Counted from the first letter of the stretch, positions 33,490 to 46,993 are shown. The stretch: 64,000 nt of DNA from Beroe forskalii (GCA_011033025.1 WFMF01000206.1:62001-126000), one strand, 5' to 3'. Numbers and translations: made by a program. The notes: generated by a model from the sequence alone, not told the origin.

Positions 33490-36400
33490 GTAGCGCCACA
33501 CATGGCTGGAGTAACTCCCACCAAAGCATAGCCTCCCCCCCTTTAAACTCTTAAAGGAGCGCCACACACGGCTGGGGATACTCCCACCAGAGCATGCCCC
33601 CCCTTTAAACTCTTAAAGGAGCGCCACACACGGCTGGGGATACTCCCACCAGAGCATGCCCCCCCCTTTAAACTCTTAAAGGAGCGCCACACACGGCTGG
33701 GGATACTCCCACCAGAGCATGCCCCCCCCCCTTTAAACTCTTAAAGGAGAGCCATGCATGGCTGGAGAAACTCCCACCAGAGCATGCCCCCCCTTAAACT
33801 CTTAAAGGAGCGCCACACACGGCGGGGATACTCCCCAGGCATGCCCCCCCTTAAACTCTTAAAGGGCGCCACACGGCTGGGGATACTCCCACCAAGAGCA
33901 TGCCCCCCTTAAACTCTTAAAGGAGCGCCACACACGGCTGGGGATACTCCCACCAGAGCATGCCCCCCCCTTTAAACTCTTAAAGGAGCGCCACACACGG
34001 CTGGGGATACTCCACCAGAGCATGCCCCCCCCATAAGCTCTTAAAGGAGCGCCACACACGGCTGGGGATACTCCCACCAGAGCATACCCCCCTTAAACTC
34101 TTAAAGGGCGCCACACACGGCTGGGGATACTCCCACCAGAGCATGCCCCCCCCTTAAACTCTTAAAGGAGCGCCACACACGGCTGGGGATACTCCCACCA
34201 GAGCATGCCCCCCTTAAACTCTTAAAGGAGCGCCACACACGGCTGGGGATACTCCCACCAGAGCATGCCCCCCCTTAAACTCTTAAAGGAGCGCCACACA
34301 CGGCTGGGGATACTCCCACCAGAGCATGCCCCCCCCCCCTTAAACTCTTAAAGGAGCGCCACACACGGCTGGGGATACTCCCACCAGAGCATGCCCCCCC
34401 TTTAAACTCTTAAAGGGCGCCACACGGCTGGGGATACTCCCACCAGAGCATGCCCCCTTTAAACTCTTAAAGGGCGCCACACACGGCTGGGGATACTCAC
34501 CAAGTGCCCCCCCCCTCTTAAAGGAGCGCCACACACGGCTGGGGATACTCCCACCAGAGCATGCCCCCCTTAAACTCTTAAAGGAGCGCCACACACGGCT
34601 GGGGATACTCCCACCAGAGCCCATGCCCCCCCCCCCCCCCTTAAACTCTTAAAGGAGCGCCACACACGGCTGGGGATACTCCCACCAGAGCATGCCCCCC
34701 TTAAACTCTTAAAGGAGCGCCACACACGGCTGGGGATACTCCCACCAGAGCATGCCCCCCCCTTAAACTCTTAAAGAGGCATACACGGCTGGGGATACTC
34801 CCACCAGAGCATGCCCCCCCCCTTTAAACTCTTAAAGGAGCGCCACACACGGCTGGGGATACTCCCACCAGAGCATGCCCCCCTTTAAACTCTTAAAGGA
34901 GCGCCACACACGGCTGGGATACTCCCACCAGAGCATGCCCCCCCCTTTAAACTCTTAAAGGAGCGCCACACACGGCTGGGATACTCCCACCAGAGCATGC
35001 CCCCCCTTTAAACTCTTAAAGGCGCCACACACACGGCTGGGATACTCCCACCAGAGCATGCCCCCCTTAAACTCTTAAAGGAGCCATGCATGGCTGGGGA
35101 TACTCCCACCAGAGCATGCCCCCCCCTTTAAACTCTTAAAGGAGCCACACGGCTGGGGATACTCCCACCAGAGCATGCCCCCCCCCTTTAAACTCTTAAA
35201 GGAGCGCCACACACGGCTGGGGATACTCCCACCAGAGCATGCCCCCCTTTAAACTCTTAAAGGAGCGCCACACACGGCTGGGGATACTCCCACCAGAGCA
35301 TGCCCCCCTTTAAACTCTTAAAGGAGCGCCACACACGGCTGGGGATACTCCACCAGAGCATGCCCCCCCCTTTAAACTCTTAAAGGAGCGCCACACACGG
35401 CTGGGGATACTCCCACCAGAGCATGCCCCCCCTTTAAACTCTTAAAGGAGCGCCACACACGGCTGGGGATACTCCACCAGAGCATGCCCCCCTTAAACTC
35501 TTAAAGGAGCGCCACACGGCTGGGGATACTCCCACCAGAGCATGCCCCCCTTTAAACTCTTAAAGGAGCGCCACACACGGCTGGGGATACTCCCACAGAG
35601 CATGCCCCCCTTTAAACTCTTAAAGGAGCGCCACACACGGCTGGGGATACTCCCCCAGGCATTAAACTCTTAAACTCTTAAAGCCACACACGGCTGGGGA
35701 TACTCCACCAGAGCATGCCCCCCCTTTAAACTCTTAAAGGAGCGCCACACACGGCTGGGGATACTCCCACCAGAGCATGCCCCCCCTTTAAACTCACGGC
35801 AAATACTCCCACAGAGCGCCCCCCCTTTAAACAAAGGGCGCCACACACGGCTGGGGATACTCCCACCAGAGCATGCCCCCCCTTTAAAGGGCGCCACACT
35901 CTTAACTCCCACCAGAGCATGCCCCCCCTTTAAACGGGCGCCACACGGCTGGGGATACTCCCACCAGAGCATGCCCCCCCCTTTTTTAAACTCTTAAAGG
36001 GCGCCACACACGGCTGGGGATACTCCCCACCAGAGCATGCCCCCCCCCTTAAACTCTTAAAGGAGCGCCACACACGGCTGGGGATACTCCCACCAGGCAT
36101 GCCCCCCCCCCCTTTAAACTCTTAAAGGGCGCCACACGGCTGGGGATACTCCCACCAGAGCATGCCCCCCCTTAAACTCTTAAAGGAGCGCCACACACGG
36201 CTGGGGATACTCCCACCAGAGCATGCCCCCCCCCTTTAAACTCTTAAAGGAGCGCCACACACGGCTGGGGATACTCCCACAGAGCATACCCCCCCCTTAA
36301 ACTCTTAAAGGAGCGCCACACACGGCTGGGGATACTCCCACCAGAGCATGCCCCCCTTTAAACTCTTAAAGGAGCGCCACACACGGCGGCTGGGGATACT

Positions 36401-39400
36401 CCCACCAGAGCATGCCCCCCTTTAAACTCTTAAAGGAGCGCCACACGGCTGGGGATACTCCCACCAGAGCATGCCCCCCTTTAAACTCTTAAAGGAGCGC
36501 CACACGGCTGGGGATACTCCCACCAGAGCATGCCCCCCTTTAAACTCTTAAAGGAGCGCCACACACGGCTGGGGATACTCCCACCAGAGCATGCCCCCCC
36601 TTTAAACTCTTAAAGGAGCGCCACACACGGCTGGGGATACTCCCACCAGAGCATGCCCCCCGCTAAACTCTTAAAGGAGCGCCAGGCATGGCTGGGGATA
36701 CTCCCACCAGAGCATGCCCCCCCCTTAAACTCTTAAAGGAGCGCCACACACGGCTGGGGATACTCCCACCAGAGCATGCCCCCCTTAAACTCTTAAAGGA
36801 GCGCCACACGGCTGGGGACACTCCCACCAGAGCATGACCCCCCCCCCTTTAAACTCTTAAAGGAGCGCCACACACGGCTGGGGATACTCCCACCAGAGCA
36901 TGCCCCCCTTTAAACTCTTAAAGGAGCGCCACACACGGCTGGGGATACTCCCACCAGAGCATGCCCCCCCCTTAAACTCTTAAAGGAGCGCCACACACGG
37001 CTGGGGATACTCCCCAGAGCATGCCCCCCCCTTAAACTCTTAAAGGAGCATGGGGATACCCCCCAGAGCATGCCCCCCCGTAAACTCTTAAAGGAGCGCC
37101 ACACACGGCTGGGGATACTCCCACCAGAGCATGCCCCCCCTTTAAACTCTTAAAGGAGCGCCACACACGGCTGGGATACTCCCACCAGAGCATGCCCCCC
37201 TTTAAACTCTTAAAGGGCGCCATGGGGATACCCCCATGCCCCCCTTTAAACTCTTAAAGGAGCGCCACACACGGCTGGGGACAGAGCATGCCCCCCTTTA
37301 AACTCTTAAAGGAGCGCACACGGCTGGGGATACTCCCCACCAGAGCATGCCCCCCCTTTAAACTCTTAAAGGAGCGCCACACACGGCTGGGGATACTCCA
37401 CCAGAGCATGCCCCCTTTAAACTCTTAAAGGCGCCACACGGCCGGATACTCCCACCAGAGCATGCCCCCCTTAAACTCTTAAAGGAGCGCCACACACGGC
37501 TGGGGATACTCCCACCAGAGCATGCCCCCCTTTAAACTCTTAAAGGAGCGCCACACACGGCTGGGGATACTCCCACCAGAGCATGCCCCCCCCCCCCTTT
37601 AAACTCTTAAAGGAGCGCCACACACGGCTGGGGATACTCCCACCAGAGCATGCCCCCCCTTTAAACTCTTAAAGGAGCGCCACACGGCTGGGGATACTGG
37701 GGATGCCCCCCCCTTAAACCCTCCCACCAGAGCATGCCCCCCTTTAAACTCTTAAAGGAGCGCCACACACGGCTGGGGATACTCCCACCAGAGCATGCCC
37801 CCCCTTAAACTCTTAAAGGAGCGCCACACGGCTGGGGATACCCCACCAGAGCATGCCCCCCCTTAAACTCTTAAAGGAGCGCCACACGGCTGGGGATGCC
37901 CCCCAAACCAGAGCATGCCCCCCCTTAAACTCTTAAAGGAGCGCCCACACGGCTGGGGATACTCCCACCAGAGCATGCCCCCCTTTAAACTCTTAAAGGA
38001 GCGCCACACACGGCTGGGGATACCCCACCAGAGCATGCCCCCCCCTTAAACTCTTAAAGGAGCGCCACACACGGCTGGGGATACTCCACCAGAGCATGCC
38101 CCCTTAAACTCTTAAAGGAGCGCTACACACGGCTGGGGATAAACCAGAGCATGCCCCCCTTTAAACTTTAAAGGAGCGCCACACACGGCTGGGGATACTC
38201 CCACCAGAGCATGCCCCCCCTTTTAAACTCTTAAAGGAGCGCCACACACGGCTGGGGATACTCCACCAGAGCATGCCCCCCTTTTTAAACTCTTAAAGGA
38301 GCGCCCCTGGGGATACCCTGCCCCCCCTTTAAACTCTTAAAGGAGCGCCACACACGGCTGGGGATACTCCCACCAGAGCATGCCCCCCTTTAAACTCTTA
38401 AAGGAGCGCCACACACGGCTGGGGATACTCCCACCAGAGCATGCCCCCCTTTAAACTCTTAAAGGAGCGCCACACACGGCTGGGGATACTCCCACCAGAG
38501 CATGCCCCCCTTTAAACTCTTAAAGGAGCGCCACACACGGCTGGGGATACTCCCACCAGAGCATGCCCCCCTTTAAACTCTTAAAGGAGCGCCACACGGC
38601 TGGGGATACTCCCACCAGAGCATGCCCCCCCCCTTTAAACTCTTAAAGGAGCGCCACACACGGCTGGGGATACCCCACCAGAGCATGCCCCCCCTTTTAA
38701 ACTCTTAAAGGAGCGCCACACGGCTGGGGATACTCCCACCAGAGCATGCCCCCCCCCTTTAAACTCTTAAAGGAGCGCCACACACGGCTGGGGATACTCC
38801 CACCAGAGCATGCCCCCCTTTTTAACTCTTAAAGGAGCGCCACACACGGCTGGGGATACCCCACCAGAGCATGCCCCCCTTAAACTCTTAAAGGAGCCAC
38901 ACACGGCTGGGGATACTCCCACCAGAGCATGCCCCCCCTTTAAACTCTTAAAGGAGCGCCACACACGGCTGGGGATACTCCCACCAGAGCATGCCCCCCC
39001 TTTAAACTCTTAAAGGAGCGCCACACACGGCTGGGGATACCCCACCAGAGCATGCCCCCCCCTTTAAACTCTTAAAGGAGCGCCACACGGCTGGGGATAC
39101 TCCCACCAGAGCATGCCCCCCTTTAAACTCTTAAAGGAGCGCCACACGGCTGGGGATACCCCACCAGAGCATGCCCCCCCTTTAAACTCTTAAAGGAGCG
39201 CCACACACGGCTGGGGATACTCCCACCAGAGCATGCCCCCCCTTTAAACTCTTAAAGGAGCGCCACACACGGCTGGGGATACTCCCACCAGAGCATGCCC
39301 CCCCCTTAAACTCTTAAAGGCGCCACACACGGCTGGGGATACCAGAGCATGCCCACCAGAGCATGCCCCCCTTTAAACTTAAAGGAGCGCCACACACGGC

Positions 39401-41800
39401 TGGGGATACTCCACCAGAGCATGCCCCCCTTTAAACTCTTAAAGGAGCGCCACACACGGCTGGGGATACTCCCACCAGAGCATGCCCCCCCCTTTAAACT
39501 CTTAAAGGAGCGCCACACACGGCTGGGGATACTCCCACCAGAGCATGCCCCCCCCCCCTTTAAACTCTTAAAGGAGCGCCACACGGCTGGGGATGCCCCC
39601 CACCAGAGCATGCCCCCCCACCAAACTTTAAAGGAGCGCCACACGGCTGGGGATACTCCCACCAGAGCATGGCCCCCCCCACCCCTTAAACTCTTAAAGG
39701 AGCGCCACACGGCTGGGGATACTCCCACCAGAGCATGCCCCCCCCCCCCCCCCCCCTTTAAACTCTTAAAGGAGCGCCACACACGGCTGGGGATACTCCC
39801 CCAGAGCATAAACTTTAAAGGAGCCCCCCCCCCCCCTTACACAAAGAGCGGCTGGGATACTCCCACCAGAGCATGCCCCCTTTAAACTCTTTAAAGGATG
39901 CCCCCACCAGAGCATGCCCCCCTTTAAAGGAGCGCGGAGCCACACACGGCTGGGGATACTCCCACCAGAGCATGCCCCCCTTTAAACTCTTAAAGGAGCG
40001 CCACACACGGCTGGGGATACTCCCACCAGAGCATGCCCCCCCCTTAAACTCTTAAAGGAGCGCCACACACGGCTGGGGATACCCCACCAGAGCATGCCCC
40101 CCCCCTTTAAACTTAAACTCTTAAAGGAAACTCTTAAAGCGCCACACACGGCTGGGGATACTCCCACCAGAGCATGCCCCCCCCCTTTAAACTCTTAAAG
40201 GAGCGCCACACACGGCTAAATACTCCCACCAGGAGCGCCCCCCTTTAAACACACGGCTGGGGATACTCCCACCAGAGCATGCCCCCCCCTTAAACTCTTA
40301 AAGGAGCGCCACACGGCTGGGGATACTCCCACCAGAGCATGCCCCCCCTTAAACTCTTAAATGAGCGCCACACACGGCTGGGGATACTCCCACCAGAGCA
40401 TGGCCTCCCCCCCCCCCCCCCCTTAAACTCTTAAAGGAGCGCCACACACGGCTGGGGATACTCCCACCAGAGCATGCCCCCCCTTTAAACTCTTAAAGGA
40501 GCGCCACACACGGCTGGGGATACTCCCACCAGAGCATGCCCCCCCCCCTTAAACTCTTAAAGGAGCGCCACACGGCTGGGGATACTCCCACCAGAGCATG
40601 CCCCCCCCCCCTTTAAACTCTTAAAGGAGCGCCATACACGCGGCTGGGGATACTCCCCACCAGAGCATGCCCCCCCTTAAACTCTTAAAGGCCACACGGC
40701 TGGGGATACCACCAGAGCATGCCCCCCTTTAAACTCTTAAAGGAGTTGGGGATACTCCCACCAGAGCATGCCCCCCCTTAAACTCTTAAAGGAGCGCCAC
40801 ACACGGCTGGGGATACTCCCCACCAGAGCATGCCCCCTTTAAATCTCTTAAAGGAGCGCCACACGGTTGGGGATACCCTTACGAGCATGCCCCCTTTAAA
40901 CTCTTAAAGGAGCACACGGCTGGGGATACTCCACCAGAGCATGCCCCCCCCCCCCTTTAAACTCTTAAAGGCGCTGACACGGCTGGGGATACCCCACCAG
41001 AGCATGCCCCCCCCCAAAACTTTAAATGGGACTGCTGGGGATACCCCACCAGAGCATGGCCCCCCCCCCCCTTAAACTCTTAAAGGAGCGCCACACACGG
41101 CTGGGGATACCCCACCAGAGCATGCCCCCTTTAAAACTTTTAAAGGAGCGCCACACGGCTGGGGATACCCCCACCAGAGCATGCCCCCCCCTTTAAACTC
41201 TTAAAGGAGCGCCACACACGGCTGGGGATACTCCCACCAGAGCATGCCCCCCCCTCTTTAAACTCTTAAAGGAGCGCCACGCTGGGGATACTCCCCACCA
41301 GAGCATGCCCCCCCCCCTTTAAACTCTTAAAGGAGCGCCACACACGGCTGATACTCCCACCAGAGCATGCCCCCCCCCCCTTTAAATTTTAAAGGAGCGC
41401 CACACACGGCTGGGGATACTCCCACCAGAGCATGCCCCCCCCCTTAAACTCTTAAAGGAGCGCCACACACGGCTGGGATACTCCCACCAGAGCATGCCCC
41501 CTTAAACTCTTAAAGGAGCCACACACGGCTGGGGATACTCCACCAGAGCATGCCCCCTTTAAACTCTTAAAGGAGCGCCACACGGCTGGGGATATCACCA
41601 GAGCATGCCCCCCTTAAACTCTTAAATGAACCACACGGCTGGATACTCCCCAAGAGCATGGCCAAACTCTTAAAGGACTTGTGGCTGGGGATAAGACCAC
41701 GCATTTGAAACTCTTAAAGGGCGCCACACGGCTGGGGATACTCCCACCAGAGCATGCCCCCGCAACTTTTAAAGGAGCGCCACACGGCTGGGGATCATAT
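33490..41800. repeat. 8.3-kb satellite array in GPCR copy B intron
   Basis: Roughly 130 tandem units of about 62 bp: gccacacacggctggggata, then ctcccaccagagcatg, a poly-C tract of 5 to over 20, then tttaaactcttaaaggagc. Many units are truncated or fused, with most variation in the poly-C length. The array replaces the single unit in copy A at 6476-6535; flanks match on both sides. Open frames within are repeat artefacts. Confidence 0.95.
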
Positions 41801-41935
41801 TTTAACCTGTTTCAAAGGTTAGTTTCACTTGTGCGTTGATAAAATAACTCTGTTTATTCAACCTGTATATTTTATTATGAGGAAGAATAATTATAAGTAG
41901 TAAGAAGATTACTATAATCAATAATCGAAGCTAAC

Positions 41936-42140
41936 CTGAAGACTGAGAGTCCAATGAGCGACAAGATAAGACCAATAATTGACAAACTACATCCGAGGTA
42001 GGTAAACACTTCCAAAACTTCTCTATGGACAGCTGGTAGTGGTGTGCTGCTCATCAGTATGGCAAAGCTTGTCAAATGTGTGGTTTCACAGTAAACATAA
42101 TCTTTAGTATTCAATACAGTAGTTACTTCTGCTATTCTTC
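41936..42140 (-). CDS. GPCR copy B, equivalent of exon 6 (GPS and TM1)
   Basis: 205 nt; HLTSF cleavage site and TM1 retained; one replacement (NTKDY). It sits right beside the edge of the 8.3-kb satellite array. Confidence 0.88.
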
Positions 42141-42444
42141 CTGATGAAAAACACGAAAATTAAGCAACAATTATAAACGCAAATCTTATCTATTTGTTGA
42201 GGTAAAGCAAATTATGACTTGTCTGTTCCTGAAGAACAAAACAATTCAGGGAGCATTCATGTCATGGTATATAATTATAAAGGTATATGGTATATTGCTA
42301 TGACCAAAAACAATTGCTAATTGTAATTTAGGTTGTGCAGCGCCCAAGCTGATGCTCTCGGCCCTTCAGGCAAATGCCCCAGTGTTATTTTTCTAGCGCT
42401 GCGGGCGCTTGCCAGCGTCCTGACCACACCTTTTTAGAAGTACT

Positions 42445-43386
42445 TAATAATAGTGCGTTCGGAAAAGATTGTCACTTGCAATTTTCTGGAGAAACGGCTG
42501 CCGGACGTGACTTTTTGATATGATATTCGTTTTTTTTCAGACATTTTTGGATTTAGATAATCGGGTTTTACCGATAACTATGTTTTCTTAGCCCATTCTA
42601 CAGCAGATTCAAATTTCTAATTATTTGCTCCGCTGTACGAAACTGACCACAAATTTCGTTGGCAAACAAAACGCGCTATCAACGGACCCGAGAAGTGTGA
42701 GATAATCAAAATGAGAATGTTGCGGCACACGTGGATGCTTACTGGAACAAATGAACTGTTTTTCGTCGAGTTGAAATTATCTCAAGGGGGTGCTTTGACC
42801 TCAAAAAGGATATGCTCCAGATAGGGCAGTTGCAACTTTTGCTCTGGCAATTGCCCAGAAATACAACTTTTAAATAACTTGAAACCTTCGGTTATCGTGT
42901 TAGGCTATTAGTTCAGACCCTTCCGTACAAGACACAACCATTTTTAAGATTTTGACTAATTTTCTTAACATCAGAAACGTGTGTGCTAGCTGTGTACTGC
43001 ATTATCGGTTACTGAACTGTTAAATTTGCCACTTTTTAGCTCTACTCATTATCAATAATGCAGGGTTAAGTTGTACAGAAATTTGCCCCGGATGTCAACC
43101 AACCATCCTATTCTTTAGTTTTGGAGCTGAAGGCCCTGAATATGTCCTGGCTAGTGAAATCGGACCATAAAAACATGGCCTAGAAGATGTAGAATTCGCC
43201 ATACAGCGGAGCACCTGAAAACAATCATAAAACAGGCTAGATGACCCACTCAAAAATTTTCGTTAACACTGAAAATTTGCAATTCAGTCTGGTAGAGACC
43301 CTAGTACTGGACTATGTTGAAATTTTGATATTTTTGGTCATATTTGTCATTTTATGCCTGTAGTGACAATCATTTCCGAACGCCCT
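42445..43386. mobile_element. 0.94-kb TIR insertion specific to copy B, beside a splice donor
   Basis: Imperfect inverted ends (gtgcgttcggaaaagattgt and, inverted, gggcgttcggaaatgattgt) with AGTACT on both sides; copy A (about 5806-5820) keeps a single AGTACT and no insert. No coding capacity seen. Confidence 0.8.
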
Positions 43387-43395
43387 AGTACTAAC

Positions 43396-43500
43396 TGTCT
43401 CTTGCGCCATCTACCGAATCCATCCAGTACACACACGTAGATTTGTTTGTAGTCTTGCTATCCAGTTTCTTCATTTTAAATTGAACTGGAGGATCAATAT
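43396..43500 (-). CDS. GPCR copy B, equivalent of exon 5
   Basis: 105 nt identical to copy A. The donor gttagt survives, although a 0.94-kb element is inserted only about nine bases into the intron. Confidence 0.86.
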
Positions 43501-43633
43501 CTGAAAGATAAAGAAACATGCCACAATATTTTCAATGAAAGTTCCTATTTGAAAACCTATTTATTATTAACAACGACCCCTCTTCCCGGTTATTGAACTT
43601 AGAAATAATAGAATAAACTTTAAAAAACCTAAC

Positions 43634-43755
43634 CTCTTACACTGTCGATTCCAGCCACTCCTGCGGAGAAAACTTTGCTTTGAAGAATACGAGATCCACT
43701 GAAAATCTCTTCTGTTGTAAAGAAAGTGGTACTTTCAAACACAACAAAATAAAAC
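43634..43755 (-). CDS. GPCR copy B, equivalent of exon 4 (GAIN)
   Basis: 122 nt; one silent difference near the acceptor (TTT for TTC Phe codon). Confidence 0.86.
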
Positions 43756-44303
43756 CTGAAAATTGATTCATATGGAGCTAAAAAGCCGCGATTTTTGCAA
43801 GGCGGTAGAAAATGGCTAAACTTGAAATGAAGCACGACTAAAAGTAGGATTTAGGCTTTAGATTTTTCGTCAATGAGGTCGAAAGTTAAAATCTACCCTA
43901 AAAAAGATCGCATCCTATTTTGATAAAACAAACGAGATGTGATACTTTTCTAACGTGGCAAAGCCAAAAAACATTTCAGATTCAATTATCGCAAATTTTG
44001 AACCATATAAGCATAAATCTATACATTGCAGACATTGCTATGTTCAACGTTTGAAAAATTCTATTTTATAATTCGTACAATTGACTGTACGTCCAACTTA
44101 CTATGCGTCGAATTAAAGAGAAAACCCAACGGGGTTTTCTTACGTATGTGTATATGGCATAAATTCAATTGAAAGCACCAGACAGCAATAAATTCCAAGA
44201 TTGTAGCAAAGAATTTTGCTACTCTGAGCAATTTTTGATCAGGTAAACTTTATAACTTTATGATCTTATTTTGTAGGGTACGTGAAAGTGTAATAAATCA
44301 AAC

Positions 44304-44415
44304 TTGTTTTCCGATTTTAAAGACTTTGTGATTGCTGCTGAAATGGTAACCACAATTTCGTCCATGTCATCATCAAGAGCATCATCGTCAACTTCTGCTA
44401 TGCTAACGTCCTCTC
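44304..44415 (-). CDS. GPCR copy B, equivalent of exon 3
   Basis: 112 nt, outermost exon of the duplicated block, with Ile to Met in the acidic run. Homology to copy A stops about 100 bp upstream of this exon. Confidence 0.85.
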
Positions 44416-44593
44416 CTGAATGACAAAGCATTAGGTAAAACTCATAACTGCTTCAAACAGCTTGATTATTCTAATTTAACTCAGAAGAAAAATTTAATTC
44501 ATTTGGTATTGGGCGTTAAAATTTTCAAAAGCAAAAATTTAGCACAATTACATCTGAGTTCAATGAATTCTATACACACAAGAAAGGGGGGAA

Positions 44594-45638
44594 TGTCACT
44601 GTCCCAATTGTCCCTGTCCCAGTTTTCCTTTTTTTGAGTTTGGGACTAATAAAACAAGTAATTTAATAAAACAAGTAATTTATATTTTGTAGCCATTACA
44701 CCAAAGTCTTAACATATCAATTCTTTTAAATGCTATAGCAATTATGATTCAGATTTCATTGTCAATAGGCATAGAACATATTCAATAATTTAAACTAGAA
44801 CATATAAAAATCAATTGAGAATATTCTAGATAATAAATATTAAGCTAATTAAAAACAATATCTACCTTTTTATACATTAAAAACGGTATAATATTAAAAA
44901 CGATAGCAATGGCATATGAAATACCTTAACCAATTATCAATATTAACATAACTGGTTTTTGGGACAATTGGGACAACTGGGACATTTGGGACAAACAAAA
45001 AGTTGAAAAAAATCAGTCATTTATCATCTTTTTCATTGATCCAAGTTTTTCTATCATTTAAATGAAAGTCAGTTGCTTCAGTGGGGTTATACTCAAGAGT
45101 CACATTGTTTCAATGATTGATTTGAATAAATTCTGATATTCCTCTTATATTGCGAACTCGTTTAGTGAAACAAGGAGTTATTAATCAAAAATATTTTCAA
45201 TGATCGACATCATCTTCAGTTCTGAAATTTAAAATTAGTAATTCAAGTGGAAAAATCTATGAAAGTTATATTCACACTACTACTACAGTAGAAAGTGCAT
45301 ATTTTGGTTGTGTTTTTTTGCAGTGGTCAAGTGTTCCCACTTCCCTATCCCAAAACATATGATGGAAAAAGACAGTGGCAGTTGCAACTCAGTGAGTGCT
45401 GCTATGTAACAGGGTGTGAGACAAAAAACACTAAACTAACGCTCAAAAACACCATCATTTGAGCCCCATTTGACTGTCACTTTTGTCCCAGTTGTCCCAA
45501 ATGTCCCATTTGTCTTAGTCCACATTCACTTTTTGAGTCCGATTTGTTCCATTTTCTCTGTCCCATTTGTCCCAAATGTCCCAATTGCCCCTGTCCCAAT
45601 CCATTTTTCTTGAGTTTGGGACAATTGGGACAGTGACA
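44594..45638. mobile_element. 1.05-kb element with TGTCACTGTCCCAATTGTCC ends
   Basis: Exact 20-bp terminal inverted repeats; several further gtcccaaatgtcccaattg words inside each end; AT-rich centre. It lies just outside the outer edge of the duplicated block. Confidence 0.75.
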
Positions 45639-45639
45639 C

Positions 45640-46660
45640 CCCCCCCCCAATAAAGAATGAATCCTCCAAGCAATAAGTCAAAAGGCTGAAAAAAGGTTTG
45701 ACAAATAAGGTTGAAAAGACAGGTAGAAAAAACCAGGCATTATCCCACAACTCATTTTCAGACAGTTCTTCATTAGGAACTGTCTATCCCTAGTCACCTC
45801 ATGCAATGTAATGAAAGTGAAGCAGGAGATAATCTTTGCTAAGCCCTGTATTTTTAATTATTTTATGTACTGGTTTATACCAATGGGCACACATAACAGT
45901 AATGCTGCAAAATTATAAATTATATGAAGAATCATTTGAGGGCAAACCCAATAAACTCCTGACAGATAAGACCCTGTTTTCAGTTTTTTCAAACTTTCCA
46001 CATCCACTTAGAGGTCTGATGGGGAAATTGGCAACTACATCGTTTACATTAATTTATGTTCAATGATAAGTATAAGTATAATCTTAAATTGCATATTTAA
46101 TAAAACTGCTGTCTTTCATTGAAAGTAACAATTATGATTCAAGCCAAATAACTACTCCACAATATCAACTGACAGTTTCGATTCATAACTTTAAGATTGA
46201 CTTTATGAAAAGCTATGAATCATCTTCAGGATCTCCGAGGAGCAGCCTCAACACATCCTGAGACAATTAAAGTAAAGCTACTCATAGCGAGAGTTTTTAT
46301 GAGGTAGGCCCCCAGCAGTCACCCCCTTGTACCAGGGTATAGCACCATCAATTGCAGTGACCACCTGCCTGAATGAAACTGAAACTTGCTCTTTGACTTT
46401 ACTCCAACCATCAAGAAAGCAACACACAGAAATAATACTGTCTGCTTTCATGGAAAGCCAACATCCTCTACACATATTGAGACACAAGTAATAAGTATGA
46501 GAAATATAAATATGGTTAGATAATTATAAATCTAACAATTTTTAATGTGTCGTTGTCGGCCGTCGACAGACCCTCGTGAGAATCAGCACTCAGCGGGTCA
46601 TACATCGTACAACAAATGTGTCGTAGTTTTAATACTGGCATGATTAATACTGGCATGATT
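45640..46660. other. No recognisable feature
   Basis: AT-rich sequence with only short open frames of no recognised family. A short more GC-rich patch (46550-46620, gtcggccgtcgacagaccct) stands out but has no assigned role. Confidence 0.45.
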
Positions 46661-46993
46661 TATGTTAAGATAAGATAAGATAAGCATTATGGTATTTAAC
46701 CATCTCTAATCTCATACCCAATTGATCAATATCAAATATTAACAATTTATCTAGCACCATTTCACTTTGGTGCCCATTCCATAGTAACATTAATAAAAAG
46801 AAATTTTACAATAAACAATAATAAGTTATTCAATGTGATGAAATTAATTTTAACTTCCACAATGATAAAATATCAAAATTGATAAAAACACTGAAAAGCC
46901 AGTAAAAATAGTCAGTCAAATAAACATGGTCAATTAATACAAATTATGCAATGTGATTTATCAAAGTATAAATATTGATACCTTTCTTCTTGG

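Larger units (their letters stand above)
26791..44415 (-). pseudogene. Adhesion GPCR copy B: inverted partial duplicate (exons 3-12)
   Basis: Ten exons equivalent to copy A exons 3-12 lie on the minus strand, with the same lengths, phases and GT..AG sites (1263 nt). They encode GAIN end, GPS and all seven TM segments. The coding differences I noticed are Ile to Met in exon 3, Gln to Lys in exon 6 and a silent change in exon 4. No frame is broken. However exons 1-2 and 13-14 are missing from both sides here, so as it stands the copy has no start, no tail and no stop. It is either a truncated duplicate or the second haplotype misplaced by the assembly. Confidence 0.85.
25800..44517 (-). repeat. 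Right arm of large inverted duplication
   Basis: Reverse-complement partner of the left arm. Inner end is near 25.8 kb inside CCDC93 intron 3; outer end is near 44517, where similarity to the left sequence at 4680 stops. The inner edge falls inside an inverted-repeat element and the outer edge beside repeat elements, which is where inversion or template-switch breakpoints are often found. Confidence 0.87.

Noticed and set aside
33859..40167. Many frames reading GVSPAVCGAPLR-like repeats on both strands
   Set aside because: Translations of the satellite; length differences come from poly-C variation.
33490..41800. CRISPR-like array
   Set aside because: Units are contiguous tandem copies with no unique spacers, in a eukaryotic intron.
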